Below are positions 26,770-35,581 of a DNA stretch of 62,558 nt, one piece after another. The stretch is from Alkalimonas sp. (GTDB taxonomy: Bacteria > Pseudomonadota > Gammaproteobacteria > Enterobacterales > Alteromonadaceae): assembly GCF_020831925.1 (NCBI RefSeq), contig NZ_JAFIFQ010000014.1, forward strand, positions 1 to 62,558, written 5' to 3'. The translations under genes and the position numbers were made by a program. Below the pieces are notes generated by a model. That model searched no databases. It saw only the letters and a program-made list of their open reading frames with translations, and was not told the DNA's origin. Each line of letters starts with the position of its first letter. The first letter of the stretch is position 1.

Positions 26770-27105
26770 ATGATAGCTGCATTCATTGAATTCACCCGAG
26801 CTATCCCTATCACAGCCTCAAGCATCCCTATCACCAACCTCGCCACATCATCAGAGATTTCATGCCAACAGTGTCAGGCCTGTTGCTGCCGGCTGGAAGT
26901 ACTGCTTATCACCGATACTGGGGTACCTAAACAGTACATAGCGGTGGATCAGTGGGGAGGAGAGACCATGGCTCGCCTTGACGATGGCTGGTGTGCAGCA
27001 CTGGACAGGGCCAGCATGCGCTGCACCATTTACGAGCAGCGCCCATGGATTTGCCGTGAGTTTGAAATGGGCTCCTATGAGTGTAAGGAAGAGCGGGCCG
27101 CCTGA
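26770..27105 (+). CDS. YkgJ-family cysteine-cluster protein
   Basis: A 111-residue protein with the YkgJ Zn/Fe-binding Cys cluster CQQCQACCC and the downstream GWCAALD, CTIYEQRPWICREFEMGSYEC motifs. The family probably binds metal; its function is unknown. The only in-frame start is the ATG at 26770, six bases past the terminator T-run, and no Shine-Dalgarno is visible; the first about 30 residues look low-quality for the family. The true start may be a non-standard codon nearer residue 30. Confidence 0.7.
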   Translation: MIAAFIEFTRAIPITASSIPITNLATSSEISCQQCQACCCRLEVLLITDTGVPKQYIAVDQWGGETMARLDDGWCAALDRASMRCTIYEQRPWICREFEMGSYECKEERAA

Positions 27106-27151
27106 GTTCGAAAAAACAGGTTAGCCAAACATTATCAAAGCCATCACCCAA

Positions 27152-27868
27152 TCAAAAAGGTAGTGGCTGGCCATCCCAGTTCAGCAGCAAACCCGTCTGC
27201 TCAGGCTGCAAACGTGCAGCAACCTGAGCAAGACGACTGGCCGTACTATCCGGGCTTTGCAATTGAGCCGCCGGCACTCTGGCCTGAAAGGGCGCCGATA
27301 ACTCCGATGCGGTGGTGCCCGGGTGTACTGTGACCAAGGTAGCCGTTTTATTGCGCCGCTTCAACTCAATACTGGCCGTTTTTACCAGCATATTCACCGC
27401 CGCTTTACTGGCCCGGTAACTGTACCAACCGCCAAGCTGATTGTCCGTGATACTGCCCACTTTGGCGCTAAGCACCAGCACTTTGACCCCGGGCTGGCGA
27501 AACATATAGGGCATCAGCGCTTGCAGATACCTGGCAGGTGACAGCAAGTTGACAGCAAGCGACTGCAGCAAGTGCTCGTCAGATAACTGGCTGATGGCTT
27601 TTTCCGGTAAGGTCTTTTCATCATGCAACCAGCCCTGACACAGGTAAATTATGCCAGGAGCTCTGCTAAGGCTATGCTCCAGTGCAGTATTCAGACTAGC
27701 GCTATCCTGCTCATCCACCGACTGCCAGTGCAGCCAGCCCCGCCCTTGCACCCAGGGTGGCGCTGCCTTGCGGCTAAGCGCCGTCACCCTATCCCCTAAA
27801 GCGCCATAGTGCTGTATAAGCGCCGAGCCAATAGCGCCGCTGCCACCGACAATCAACACATCAGACAT
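27152..27868 (-). CDS. Short-chain dehydrogenase/reductase
   Basis: A 238-residue SDR with the cofactor motif IVGGSGAIGSAL and the catalytic Ser...YxxxK set in VLSAKVGSI and YSYRASKAAVNM. It is similar in style to the CsgA/YciK-like atypical SDRs found in marine gammaproteobacteria. The substrate is unknown. I start at 27868 (MSDVLIVGG), where ATGTCTGA overlaps the end of the upstream oxidoreductase by 8 bases, implying coupled translation. The two probably act in the same process. Confidence 0.85.
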   Translation of the reverse strand: MSDVLIVGGSGAIGSALIQHYGALGDRVTALSRKAAPPWVQGRGWLHWQSVDEQDSASLNTALEHSLSRAPGIIYLCQGWLHDEKTLPEKAISQLSDEHLLQSLAVNLLSPARYLQALMPYMFRQPGVKVLVLSAKVGSITDNQLGGWYSYRASKAAVNMLVKTASIELKRRNKTATLVTVHPGTTASELSAPFQARVPAAQLQSPDSTASRLAQVAARLQPEQTGLLLNWDGQPLPF

Positions 27869-28832
27869 GAAACACCGCCTTAGCCGCCTGTTGCCCAGCC
27901 AGCCAGGCATTTTCAACCCGGCCACCAAGGCACCAGTCCCCAGTGACTACGCAAGGAAAGCGACGGCTTATCAGCACGCCCGGAGCGGCCTGCTCTGCAT
28001 CGACAATGGCATAGAGCCAACGCTGATGCACGCTTTGCTCGACCTGAACGTCTTGCTGAAACAGCAAGGATAACTCGGCCTGTGCCAGCAAGCTCAGCTC
28101 ATCGGCTGTTGCTGTCAACTGCTGCTGACTAAACTCAGGGGTAAAATGCAGCACCCAGTGCTGGCTATCGGACTGTCGCCCGGGTTTATCGCTGTTGCAG
28201 GCCACCCAACTGACTGGCCGGTCTTTGACAAAAACAGCCGTTGCCGGATGAGCAATTGGCTCTGCCAACCGAAGAGCAATAGCCTGACAAGGCTGCAGCA
28301 TGCTAACGGGCACTTGCTGACGCAAGTCCTCATCTTGGTCCAATAATTCGCTGACCTGCGCAGGGGGCAGTGCTAATACCAGAACATCAAAACCCGTGAA
28401 GCTACGACCATCCTCAGCCTGCAACTGCCAGCCTTGCTGGTACGATATAGCCTGGATGCGGCAATTAAGTGTGATCGCCTGCTCCGGGAGCCCAGATCGC
28501 CAGGGACTGTGCATGGCCGGCAAGCCAACATAGCGTTTGATATCATCAGCGGATTGCTGCAAGTGCCCTTCGGCAAAACGATAGAGCTTGGCTGGCCAGG
28601 GAGCGACCAGTTGCTGTTGTTGCCAACGCTCAACCTGCTCTTGAAACGCTAGGTGACGTGCCGTAAAGTACTGAGCGCCTAAATCGACATGGTCACCAAA
28701 AGCTCGCTTGGCCGAGGCACGACCAGCAGTGGCCCTGCTTTTATCAAACCAGTGCACCTCGGCACCTGCTGACAGCAGAGCCTGGCCACAGCTCAAGCCG
28801 GCAACGCCGGCACCTACAATTGCAACACGCAT
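27861..28832 (-). CDS. FAD-dependent amine-oxidase-like oxidoreductase
   Basis: A 323-residue flavoprotein with the N-terminal dinucleotide motif VAIVGAGVAGLSCGQAL, the DLGAQYFTAR segment that follows in renalase-like and protoporphyrinogen-oxidase-like enzymes, and the C-terminal VTGDWCLGGRVENAWLAG FAD motif. The substrate is unknown. Four in-frame ATGs are close together; I choose 28832 (MRVAIVGAG) because GGAA lies six bases upstream. It overlaps the SDR gene downstream and is divergent from msrA. Confidence 0.82.
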   Translation of the reverse strand: MRVAIVGAGVAGLSCGQALLSAGAEVHWFDKSRATAGRASAKRAFGDHVDLGAQYFTARHLAFQEQVERWQQQQLVAPWPAKLYRFAEGHLQQSADDIKRYVGLPAMHSPWRSGLPEQAITLNCRIQAISYQQGWQLQAEDGRSFTGFDVLVLALPPAQVSELLDQDEDLRQQVPVSMLQPCQAIALRLAEPIAHPATAVFVKDRPVSWVACNSDKPGRQSDSQHWVLHFTPEFSQQQLTATADELSLLAQAELSLLFQQDVQVEQSVHQRWLYAIVDAEQAAPGVLISRRFPCVVTGDWCLGGRVENAWLAGQQAAKAVFHV

Positions 28833-28914
28833 AGACATTTCCATTCATCCAATTGAGCTGGTGTACGTATACTAGAAGCGCTACGATCAGCGTAGCATTG
28901 CAAAAGGAATGAGT

Positions 28915-29454
28915 ATGACTACCCAAACTGCTACATTTGGCGCCGGCTGTTTTTGGTGTCTGGAAGCCGCCATGAATCAGCTGCAAGGGGTTGAAACCGC
29001 GATCAGTGGCTATATGGGCGGCCATACGCAAAATCCCAGCTACCAGCACATTTGTACCGGCCAGACCGGCCATGCCGAAGTTGTACAGGTCCGCTTTGAT
29101 GCCGATGTCATTAGTTTTCAACAGCTGTGCCAGATTTTTTTCTGCCTGCACGATCCAACGCAGCTCAATCGTCAGGGCAACGATGTTGGCACCCAGTACC
29201 GTTCGGTGATTTTTTTTCATAACGAGCAACAGCAGCAAGAAGCCAGCCAACTGATGGCAGAGCTTAGCCAGCAACAGCTGTTTGCCGCACCTATCGTGAC
29301 CGAACTAAGCCCGGCCAGTACCTTTTATCCGGCCGAAAGCTACCATCAGGGCTACTTCTTGCAAAACCCGAATCAAGGCTACTGTCAGTTTATGGTGGCA
29401 CCGAAGATGGCCAAGTTCCGCGCACAATTTACCGCTTTACTGAAAAAGCACTGA
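28915..29454 (+). CDS. msrA: Peptide methionine sulfoxide reductase MsrA
   Basis: Repairs oxidised methionine (S-sulfoxide) in proteins. The catalytic motif FGAGCFWCLEA is at residues 9-19, with the family segments GYMGGH, NPSYQHICTG, GHAEVVQV and GTQYRSVIFF. The 179-residue length fits a stand-alone MsrA without a fused MsrB. I choose the ATG at 28915, spaced six bases from AAGGA; the ATG at 28909 would touch that motif. Its stop codon region forms part of the terminator of the convergent receptor gene. Confidence 0.95.
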   Translation: MTTQTATFGAGCFWCLEAAMNQLQGVETAISGYMGGHTQNPSYQHICTGQTGHAEVVQVRFDADVISFQQLCQIFFCLHDPTQLNRQGNDVGTQYRSVIFFHNEQQQQEASQLMAELSQQQLFAAPIVTELSPASTFYPAESYHQGYFLQNPNQGYCQFMVAPKMAKFRAQFTALLKKH

Positions 29455-29473
29455 CCGCACATGCGATCAGTGC
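29443..29473 (-). terminator. Terminator of the BtuB-like receptor gene, overlapping the msrA stop
   Basis: GCACTGA (29448-29454) pairs with TCAGTGC (29467-29473), with an inner CGCA/TGCG stem. Read on the minus strand the stem is followed by TTTTT (29447-29443). The T-run and one arm lie in the last codons of msrA on the other strand. Confidence 0.8.
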
Positions 29474-29481
29474 TATGGCTA

Positions 29482-31257
29482 TCAGAGCCCCTGATAACTC
29501 AGACGCAAGCCAATACTGCGGCCTGCGGTGGCGTAACCAATGCTGGTCTGGTAGGTTTTATCGGTCAGGTTATCCAGTTTAGCCCGAAGCTGCCACTTTG
29601 GGCTTAGCTGGTAACGGGCAGCCAGACCCAGCACGGTGAACCCACCGAGATCCGGGTAATTGGCCATGCTGTTCCAGTCAAAGCCCTGAAAGGTTGCGCT
29701 TTGGTAATCGAGTGTTGCATAGGCCTGCCACTGCTCGCCCTGCCAGCCGCTGCGCAGATTGACGCTGTGCTTCGGCCGTCGCTGCAAAGGCTCGCCCGTC
29801 TGTTCATTGCGAGCATCAAGCCAGGTATAGGCCACCTGATGCTGCCAGTGTGTCAGGTTGAGGCCTAGGCTGTACTCCACCCCACGCACTTTGGCCAGCA
29901 GTACATTTTCAGCCATCTCGCTGCCCTGGATCAGATTGGCTACTTCGCGGTCAAACAGCACCAGCTCGGATTGCAAGCCTGTGCCACTAAAGCGCAGCGC
30001 CACCTCATCCGAGACCGATTCTTCAGGCTTTAAATCCGGATTGCCAAAACCAGGCCAGTACAGTTGATTAAAAGACGGTACCTTAAAGGCCGTGCCGCGA
30101 CTTAGTCGGAGCAACCACTGCTCGGTTACATAATAGCCAGCAGCCAGTTGCCAGGTGTGCTCCTTGCCATACTGACTAAAACGATCCTGCCTGGCCGCCG
30201 CCTCAAACAACCAGTCGGCAGGCTGATAGTTGATACCGGCAAAGAGCGCTCTGTTGTTGCGTTTACTTTCCTCGTAAGCAGGCGCTGCTTTAGCCACTTC
30301 TTCCTGGTACCAGTTAGCGCCAACCAGCAGATCCAGCTCCGTCCGCAGACTGTGGTTCAACTGGTAGTTCACTTCATCACGAGCAGTACTAAAGGGGCTG
30401 CGTGAGTCCGGGCCAAAGGTGGTATCGCTATCGAGATTACGGCTTAATTGCAACTGATGGCCAGTCTCAGCCAGTTGATGTTGCCAGCCCACTACATGGC
30501 TGCGCTGCAAGACCGCCGAGCGATCTTCACTGCCCCAGGCGGTATCAAAATCGTATCGCCCCGTATTGATATGGCTGTGCCAGTGAAACTGCCCCAGCTC
30601 GGATTGATAGGCCGCACCTAAACGGGCAAAACGCTGCCAGAAACCATCTTTATCCGGATCCAGCGCTGGCTGCACATCGAAGCCATCCGCCCGGCTGTAG
30701 CCGAGATTGGCGTGCAGCTGCCAGTCGCCCTGCTGATGCTGTAACCCCAAATCCGTTTCCAGCAGACCATAGCTGCCGACACCGGCATTGAACTCAGTAT
30801 GCTGCTGGCGACGGGTAGTTATGGCAATAACCCCAGCCAGTGCATCCGAGCCATACCAGGCGGCGCGCGGGCCACGGATCACTTCAATTCGCTCAATCAG
30901 ATCCAGCGGGATCATCGACAAGGAGCTTTGTCCCAAGGTGGCCGAGCCGGTACGGACACCATCCACCAACACCAGGGTATGGCCAGTATTGCCGCCACGA
31001 ATAAAAACCCCGGTGTTTTGACCTCGGCCACCATCGCGGGAAATGGTGACACCAGGCAGCTGGTTTAACAACGCCGGTAAATCCTGCGCCTGACGAGCGA
31101 CGATATCTGCGCGTTCCAGCACAGTGACGCTAGCCAGGCTTTGTTCTACCGCAAGCGGCTGACGGCTGCTGTAAATGGTAATGGTTTCAATCGAATCGGC
31201 AAAAGCTGCAGGCAGCAGCGAGGTGACAGCCAATGCTGCCAACGAATACTTAAACAT
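29482..31257 (-). CDS. btuB: TonB-dependent receptor, BtuB-like (cobalamin)
   Basis: A 591-residue outer-membrane receptor. The signal peptide MFKYSLAALAVTSLLPAAFA is followed by a TonB-box-like stretch (SIETITIYSSRQP), the plug domain (LPALLNQLPGVTISRDGG, NTGVFIRGGNTGHTLVLVDG, RIEVIRGPRAAWYGSDALAG) and a 22-strand barrel. I start at 31257, where GGAG precedes the ATG and the signal peptide begins; upstream in-frame codons fall inside the riboswitch. A cobalamin riboswitch in the leader strongly supports vitamin B12 or a corrinoid as ligand. The last residue is Leu, not the usual Phe. Confidence 0.92.
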   Translation of the reverse strand: MFKYSLAALAVTSLLPAAFADSIETITIYSSRQPLAVEQSLASVTVLERADIVARQAQDLPALLNQLPGVTISRDGGRGQNTGVFIRGGNTGHTLVLVDGVRTGSATLGQSSLSMIPLDLIERIEVIRGPRAAWYGSDALAGVIAITTRRQQHTEFNAGVGSYGLLETDLGLQHQQGDWQLHANLGYSRADGFDVQPALDPDKDGFWQRFARLGAAYQSELGQFHWHSHINTGRYDFDTAWGSEDRSAVLQRSHVVGWQHQLAETGHQLQLSRNLDSDTTFGPDSRSPFSTARDEVNYQLNHSLRTELDLLVGANWYQEEVAKAAPAYEESKRNNRALFAGINYQPADWLFEAAARQDRFSQYGKEHTWQLAAGYYVTEQWLLRLSRGTAFKVPSFNQLYWPGFGNPDLKPEESVSDEVALRFSGTGLQSELVLFDREVANLIQGSEMAENVLLAKVRGVEYSLGLNLTHWQHQVAYTWLDARNEQTGEPLQRRPKHSVNLRSGWQGEQWQAYATLDYQSATFQGFDWNSMANYPDLGGFTVLGLAARYQLSPKWQLRAKLDNLTDKTYQTSIGYATAGRSIGLRLSYQGL

Positions 31258-31304
31258 AGACACTCCTGCAATGTGCCCACCGCACATTGGTTGGTTGATG
31301 GACT

Positions 31305-31460
31305 TTTCAGGCCGGTCTCCGGGCTTACAAGCAGATTCTGTCCTCACCTTCCCATCTTGCGACAGTGGTTTTGGACCAGGCTTGTTACCGTTGCGGGGGC
31401 AGCTCTGGTTTTTCACCAGATTCCCGTTTCACTGCGTGTTTACGCAGCACCTGAAAAAAG
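31305..31460 (-). promoter_or_regulatory. Cobalamin (B12) riboswitch
   Basis: On the minus strand the leader carries the conserved aptamer elements in order: AGGTGCTGCG, AAACGGGAATCTGGTG, CCCCCGCAACGGT, the B12-box-like CCACTGTCGC, GGGAAGG and AAGCCCGGAGACCGGCCTG. These match the class I cobalamin riboswitch. The aptamer ends about 50 bases before the receptor start codon, so B12 likely shuts off translation or transcription of the receptor. The 315 bases between the receptor start and yajQ are mostly this element plus its promoter. Confidence 0.95.
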
Positions 31461-31467
31461 CGGGCTC

Positions 31468-31495
31468 AGTGTAGCCTGCACACAAGAAATGTCAA
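31468..31495 (-). promoter_or_regulatory. Sigma-70 promoter of the riboswitch-BtuB transcript
   Basis: On the minus strand TTGACA (31495-31490), a 16-base spacer and TACACT (31473-31468) form a good promoter. Transcription would begin near 31461, exactly at the 5' edge of the aptamer. Confidence 0.7.
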
Positions 31496-31523
31496 TAGAA
31501 ATCCAGATGGCTAAATTGGGCTA

Positions 31524-31558
31524 GCAAAGACAGAACTGAGCAGGCTGTCTGTCTTTGC
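31524..31558. repeat. Inverted repeat between yajQ and the receptor promoter
   Basis: GCAAAGACAG (31524-31533) and CTGTCTTTGC (31549-31558) form a perfect 10-bp stem with a 15-base loop, just after the yajQ stop. There is no T-run after it on either strand, so it may act as an RNA 3'-end stabiliser or weak terminator. Confidence 0.45.
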
Positions 31559-31572
31559 ATAGAGAGCGGGAG

Positions 31573-32055
31573 TTAATCGCGGAAGTTGGTAAACTGGAAT
31601 GGCTGCTCCAGCTCACTTTGTTTCACAAAAGCGATGGCTTCTTGCAAGTCATCCCGCTTCTTGCCGGTCACCCGCACCTGATCGCCCTGAATGGAAGCCT
31701 GTACTTTCAGTTTGCTGTCTTTGAGCAGCTTCACCAGTTTTTTAGCCGTTGGTGTATCAATGCCCTGCAGCAGGCTTAAACTCTGGCTGTAGGTTTTACC
31801 CGAGTGCACCACCTCGTTTTCTGTAAAAGAGCGTGCATCCAGACCGCGCTTGATGACTTTGGCCCGAAATATTTCCAGCATCTGCTGCAACTGAAACTCG
31901 GCTTCCGCTTTCATGGTCACCACCTGATCACTCAGGGTAAAGGTGGCTTCCACGCCACGAAAATCGTAGCGGGTGTCCAGTTCCCGGTTGGCATTTTCCA
32001 CCGCATTCAGCACTTCCTGCTGTTCCACTTCCGACACAATATCAAATGAAGGCAT
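31573..32055 (-). CDS. yajQ: YajQ family nucleotide-binding protein
   Basis: A 160-residue protein beginning [10 protein letters not shown], with the conserved [16 protein letters not shown] and [15 protein letters not shown] segments of the YajQ/UPF0234 family. In Xanthomonas and Pseudomonas, YajQ-type proteins bind cyclic di-GMP and affect transcription; in other species the role is less clear. The two ferredoxin-like domains give the usual length. It fits the c-di-GMP theme of the window. It is transcribed as a single gene. Confidence 0.94.
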   Translation of the reverse strand: MPSFDIVSEVEQQEVLNAVENANRELDTRYDFRGVEATFTLSDQVVTMKAEAEFQLQQMLEIFRAKVIKRGLDARSFTENEVVHSGKTYSQSLSLLQGIDTPTAKKLVKLLKDSKLKVQASIQGDQVRVTGKKRDDLQEAIAFVKQSELEQPFQFTNFRD

Positions 32056-32205
32056 ACAAATTCCCTGGCTGATTTAATCTGCTGACTATACCCCGGTGAT
32101 TATACGCAAGTAGGCTCAAAATGCGAAGCTCTGCGCTGTGAGAACACTTGGGTAGAACACGGAACAACTGCTACAATCCGGTCATTATTGGCAGCTGGCC
32201 CAAGC

Positions 32206-33126
32206 ATGATAGATTCATATACAAGCACTCCCCAGGATTGGCTGGTGGTCGGCCAGGGCGCTATTGGTCTGCTCACCGCCTGCCAGTTGCAACAGCAAGG
32301 GGCTAAGGTCCGGCTCTGGCTACGCCAGCCAGTCTCTCTGGCTGTCCACTTCAGGACGCTTGATGGCAACAGCCGCCATCACCGGTTCGAGCCATGGCCA
32401 ACCGACCAGCCAATTCACACCGCCTTAATTGCGGTAAAAGCCTACGATGCGCTCAGTTGCATACAGCAATTGCAGCCTTTACTGGCAGAAGATGCGTGTC
32501 TGATTTTAAGTCATAATGGCCTGGGGACTCTGGAAACTATTCAGCCACTGCTAAAGCCCAAACAGCAACTGTGGTTTCTGACCACCACCCACGGCGCTTA
32601 CATCGAGCCAGGCAATCAGGCTGGCCGCCAACTGGTGCATAGTGGTGCTGGCAGCAGTGTTCTAGGCGCGATTCAAGCCGAAAGCCATCCGATTCCCACC
32701 TTTGCAAACGCACTGAACACAGCACTTGGGCCCTTGCAGTCGGTTACAGATATCCTGCCCTATTTGTGGAGAAAACTGCTGATCAATTGCCTGATCAACC
32801 CTTTGACCGCATTGCATCAAGTACAAAATGGCGAACTGGCCAGGCCTTGCTTTGCCGCTGAGTTAACGCAGTTACTGAATGAATTCTGTCTGCTGGCGGA
32901 GCTGGCAGGCTATCCGCAAGATAAAGCAGCGGCCTGGCAGCAGTTGCAACAAGTGATTACAAGCACTGCTCGCAACCGCTCCTCCATGCTGCAGGATCGG
33001 CTGGCAGGACGCCGAACCGAGCTTGAGTATATAACTGGCTTTGTGCTGCGCGAAGCCAAGCGATTTGAACTGCGGTTACCAGGACACGAGCAGCTTTATC
33101 AGCTTTGTCAGGACGCAGGCTTTTGA
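32206..33126 (+). CDS. panE: 2-dehydropantoate 2-reductase (PanE/ApbA family)
   Basis: A 306-residue NADPH-dependent reductase that makes pantoate for coenzyme A. It has the N-terminal motif VVGQGAIGLLTACQL, the catalytic region WRKLLINCLINPLTAL with its Lys and Asn, and the C-terminal helix signature SSMLQDRLAGRRTELEYI. ATG 32206 is the first normal start. Its 3' end overlaps the convergent thiI gene by 19 bases. A paralogous ketopantoate-type role cannot be excluded. Confidence 0.88.
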   Translation: MIDSYTSTPQDWLVVGQGAIGLLTACQLQQQGAKVRLWLRQPVSLAVHFRTLDGNSRHHRFEPWPTDQPIHTALIAVKAYDALSCIQQLQPLLAEDACLILSHNGLGTLETIQPLLKPKQQLWFLTTTHGAYIEPGNQAGRQLVHSGAGSSVLGAIQAESHPIPTFANALNTALGPLQSVTDILPYLWRKLLINCLINPLTALHQVQNGELARPCFAAELTQLLNEFCLLAELAGYPQDKAAAWQQLQQVITSTARNRSSMLQDRLAGRRTELEYITGFVLREAKRFELRLPGHEQLYQLCQDAGF

Positions 33127-34574
33127 TACACTCCTACATTCTGATAGCCTTCATCTTTTAACAACAAAGCCTGCATCCGGCTCATCACTCCCTGATCGCA
33201 ATACAGGAAATAATGTTTGTCCTGAGCCAGGCTACTAAACTGGCTGCTCAGCTTGTAAAATGGCATTTCCAGCACCTGATGCCCAGCTACCTCAAGCGGC
33301 ACCTGATCGCAGTCATCCGGACGGCGAATATCCAGTACGATGGCATCAGCGGGCATCGCCTGCACAGCTTCTACCGTATTTACTTGCTGACTGGACTGGT
33401 AATCGATGGTGCGTATATCCAGGATCTTGGCGGCAGCCACCACGTTGGCCAGCACCTCAGGATCGAACCGCTGCTCGTTGGCCTCAACATCCGCCAGTCT
33501 AGCCTTAACGGTGGGTTTATTGGAAATCACCCCACAGTACTCAGGCATACTGGCAGCCATATCCTCTACCCCGATTTTACGGGCAATATCAATGATATCC
33601 TGCTTATCCTGGGCGATTAAAGGCCGCAGAATCAGCATCGGCGTCACGCGGTCTATTACATTCAGATTGTCCAGCGTTTGACTGGAGACCTGGCCAGCAC
33701 TTTCCCCAGTGACAATAGCCGGGATGCCTAACTGCTCAGCGATTTCAGCAGCAGCGCGCATCATCATCCGTTTCAAAATCACGCCCATCAGGCCTGGTTC
33801 GGATTTTTCCAGAATTTCAGCCACCACAGGCGCAAAGTCAACGCTGATGAATTTGACCTTGTGCGACAAGCTGTACTTCTGCCACAAAAAGTAGGCAATC
33901 TCACGAACCCCGGTCTCATGCGCTTTACCACCCAGGTTAAAAAACAGGTAGTGATTGCGCATGCCCTTTTTGATCATCAAATAACTGCTTACAGCAGAAT
34001 CAAAGCCACCTGAAATCAATGACAAGGCATCTGATTGGGATGGTAAAGGAAAGCCGCCCATACCAGCATACTGAGCGCGCACCATGATCAGCGTCTCTTT
34101 ACGAATTTCCAACTGCACCGTCAAATCCGGGTTCTTCAGTTGCACCCGGGCTGAAGGCACCTGTTGATTCAGACCACCACCGATATAGCGCTCAGCTTCG
34201 GTTGAACTAAACTCATGCGTACCAGCACGACGCACCCGCACGCAAAAGCTTTTGCCGGCCAGCTTATCTGCAAAAACTGGCAAAACCTGCTGATAAATAT
34301 CATCCAGGCTGCTAAAGCTGCTCGATTGCATCTCGGCAAACTGGGCAATGCCTGGAATGCAGGCTAACCGCTCAATCAACTTCATCCGCAGCTCTTGACT
34401 GGCTGCTGGTACCAGCACCATCAGATGATCCCAATTACTTTCTATCCGAATATCCGGATCAAGTTGCAGCAGAATGGTTTTTAGGTTTTGTTGCAGCAGT
34501 TTGGTCTGGCGCTTACGCACCGATTTGCTTTTGATGGTGATTTCAGAGTGCAGTTTAATAATAAATTCGAGCAT
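33108..34574 (-). CDS. thiI: tRNA 4-thiouridine / thiazole sulfur transferase ThiI
   Basis: ThiI makes 4-thiouridine at tRNA position 8 and passes sulfur to thiamine thiazole. The 488-residue protein has the long form: an N-terminal ferredoxin-like domain, a THUMP domain (about 60-165), a PP-loop ATPase with SGGFDSAVSSYLMIK (about 183-197), and a C-terminal rhodanese domain with the active Cys in YFLYCDQGVMS. The start abuts a long hairpin. It overlaps panE tail-to-tail by 19 bases. Confidence 0.95.
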   Translation of the reverse strand: MLEFIIKLHSEITIKSKSVRKRQTKLLQQNLKTILLQLDPDIRIESNWDHLMVLVPAASQELRMKLIERLACIPGIAQFAEMQSSSFSSLDDIYQQVLPVFADKLAGKSFCVRVRRAGTHEFSSTEAERYIGGGLNQQVPSARVQLKNPDLTVQLEIRKETLIMVRAQYAGMGGFPLPSQSDALSLISGGFDSAVSSYLMIKKGMRNHYLFFNLGGKAHETGVREIAYFLWQKYSLSHKVKFISVDFAPVVAEILEKSEPGLMGVILKRMMMRAAAEIAEQLGIPAIVTGESAGQVSSQTLDNLNVIDRVTPMLILRPLIAQDKQDIIDIARKIGVEDMAASMPEYCGVISNKPTVKARLADVEANEQRFDPEVLANVVAAAKILDIRTIDYQSSQQVNTVEAVQAMPADAIVLDIRRPDDCDQVPLEVAGHQVLEMPFYKLSSQFSSLAQDKHYFLYCDQGVMSRMQALLLKDEGYQNVGVYQKPAS

Positions 34575-34575
34575 T

Positions 34576-34605
34576 GCCGGGCTAATCTAGCGAATAAAGC
34601 CCGGC
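34576..34605 (-). promoter_or_regulatory. Hairpin immediately upstream of the thiI start codon
   Basis: GCCGGGCT (34576-34583) and AGCCCGGC (34598-34605) form an 8-bp GC-rich stem with a 14-base loop; its 3' arm (minus strand) ends one base before the thiI ATG at 34574. There is no T-run, and no Shine-Dalgarno is visible, so it may limit ribosome access or end the pomAB transcript. Confidence 0.45.
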
Positions 34606-34643
34606 ATTATACCTGATCGCTCAGGTCGTGACTAACGCTAGTA

Positions 34644-35576
34644 CTAATTTTCCAGACTGATTGGATCCGACTCTTTAGCTTGCCCTTGCATAATGGAAAT
34701 TTCGACCCGACGGTTACGCCGTCGGTTTAGCTCGCTGGTATTTGGCACCAGAGGCCTGGTATCGGCATAACCCACTACCGCAAGCCGATTCTTATCAAAA
34801 CCAGGTGCTTTGAGCATTTCGGTCGCCACAGCAACCGCCCGCTTGGCCGACAAGTCCCAATTATTATCATGCAGCTCATCTCTTATCACAGCATCATCGG
34901 TATGTCCCGTCACCGTGATTTCGCCTGGGATCTCGGCTAACAACCCACCAATCTCCTGAATGATCGGCTTAAAGCGAGGCTGTAAAAAGGAAGAACCTGA
35001 AGGGAAGGAGCCGTTCTCCCGAATGCGAATGATGATTTGCTGCCCCAAGGATTCAAGCTCGATGGCACCATCTAAAATTTGTTGCTCCATCTGCTCAGCA
35101 ATCCGCTTGACCAGCTCATTAACTTCCTGCTGAGCTGCTGCAGCAGCGGCATCACTTTCAGAGATTTCGTCGTCCATGCTGGTCGACATGCCACCGGTTT
35201 GATCCTGTTGCTGCTCCTGACGACCACCGGCCGAGTCCTCTTCACCGGCCTGAAACTCGATCATCTGTTGAGTAATTTCGATGGTTTGCTGCTGCAGTGT
35301 TTCAATCGGCGTAGGATCGGGCCGGCCAGGGCGAAACTCCAGCGCTATGACACTGGTGCCTTTTGGAATATCTTCCACTTCAATTTTGTTTTGCACCCCA
35401 AAAGCAAATTTCATCGAGCCGGCAATTTGCTTAAACTTCAGCACATCCATTTCAGAGAATGCCAACAGCAGCACGAAGAAGCACATCAATAGTGCCATCA
35501 AATCCGCAAAAGTACCCATGTAAGCCGGCAAGCCTGGAGGGGGGCATTTGCACTCTTCTTCAGCATCGTCTTTCAT
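34644..35576 (-). CDS. pomB: Sodium-type flagellar stator protein PomB (MotB family)
   Basis: A 310-residue stator subunit. A single N-terminal helix (LPAYMGTFADLMALLMCFFV, residues about 16-35) holds the ion-binding Asp in FADLM. A long Gln- and acid-rich linker leads to a C-terminal OmpA-like peptidoglycan-binding domain with VTGHTDDAVI, NNWDLSAKRAVAVA and RRNRRVEI. With PomA it forms the ion channel that drives the flagellar motor. It is 5 bases downstream of pomA. The sodium assignment rests on similarity to PomB and is not proven by the sequence. Confidence 0.92.
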   Translation of the reverse strand: MKDDAEEECKCPPPGLPAYMGTFADLMALLMCFFVLLLAFSEMDVLKFKQIAGSMKFAFGVQNKIEVEDIPKGTSVIALEFRPGRPDPTPIETLQQQTIEITQQMIEFQAGEEDSAGGRQEQQQDQTGGMSTSMDDEISESDAAAAAAQQEVNELVKRIAEQMEQQILDGAIELESLGQQIIIRIRENGSFPSGSSFLQPRFKPIIQEIGGLLAEIPGEITVTGHTDDAVIRDELHDNNWDLSAKRAVAVATEMLKAPGFDKNRLAVVGYADTRPLVPNTSELNRRRNRRVEISIMQGQAKESDPISLEN

Positions 35577-35581
35577 TACTG

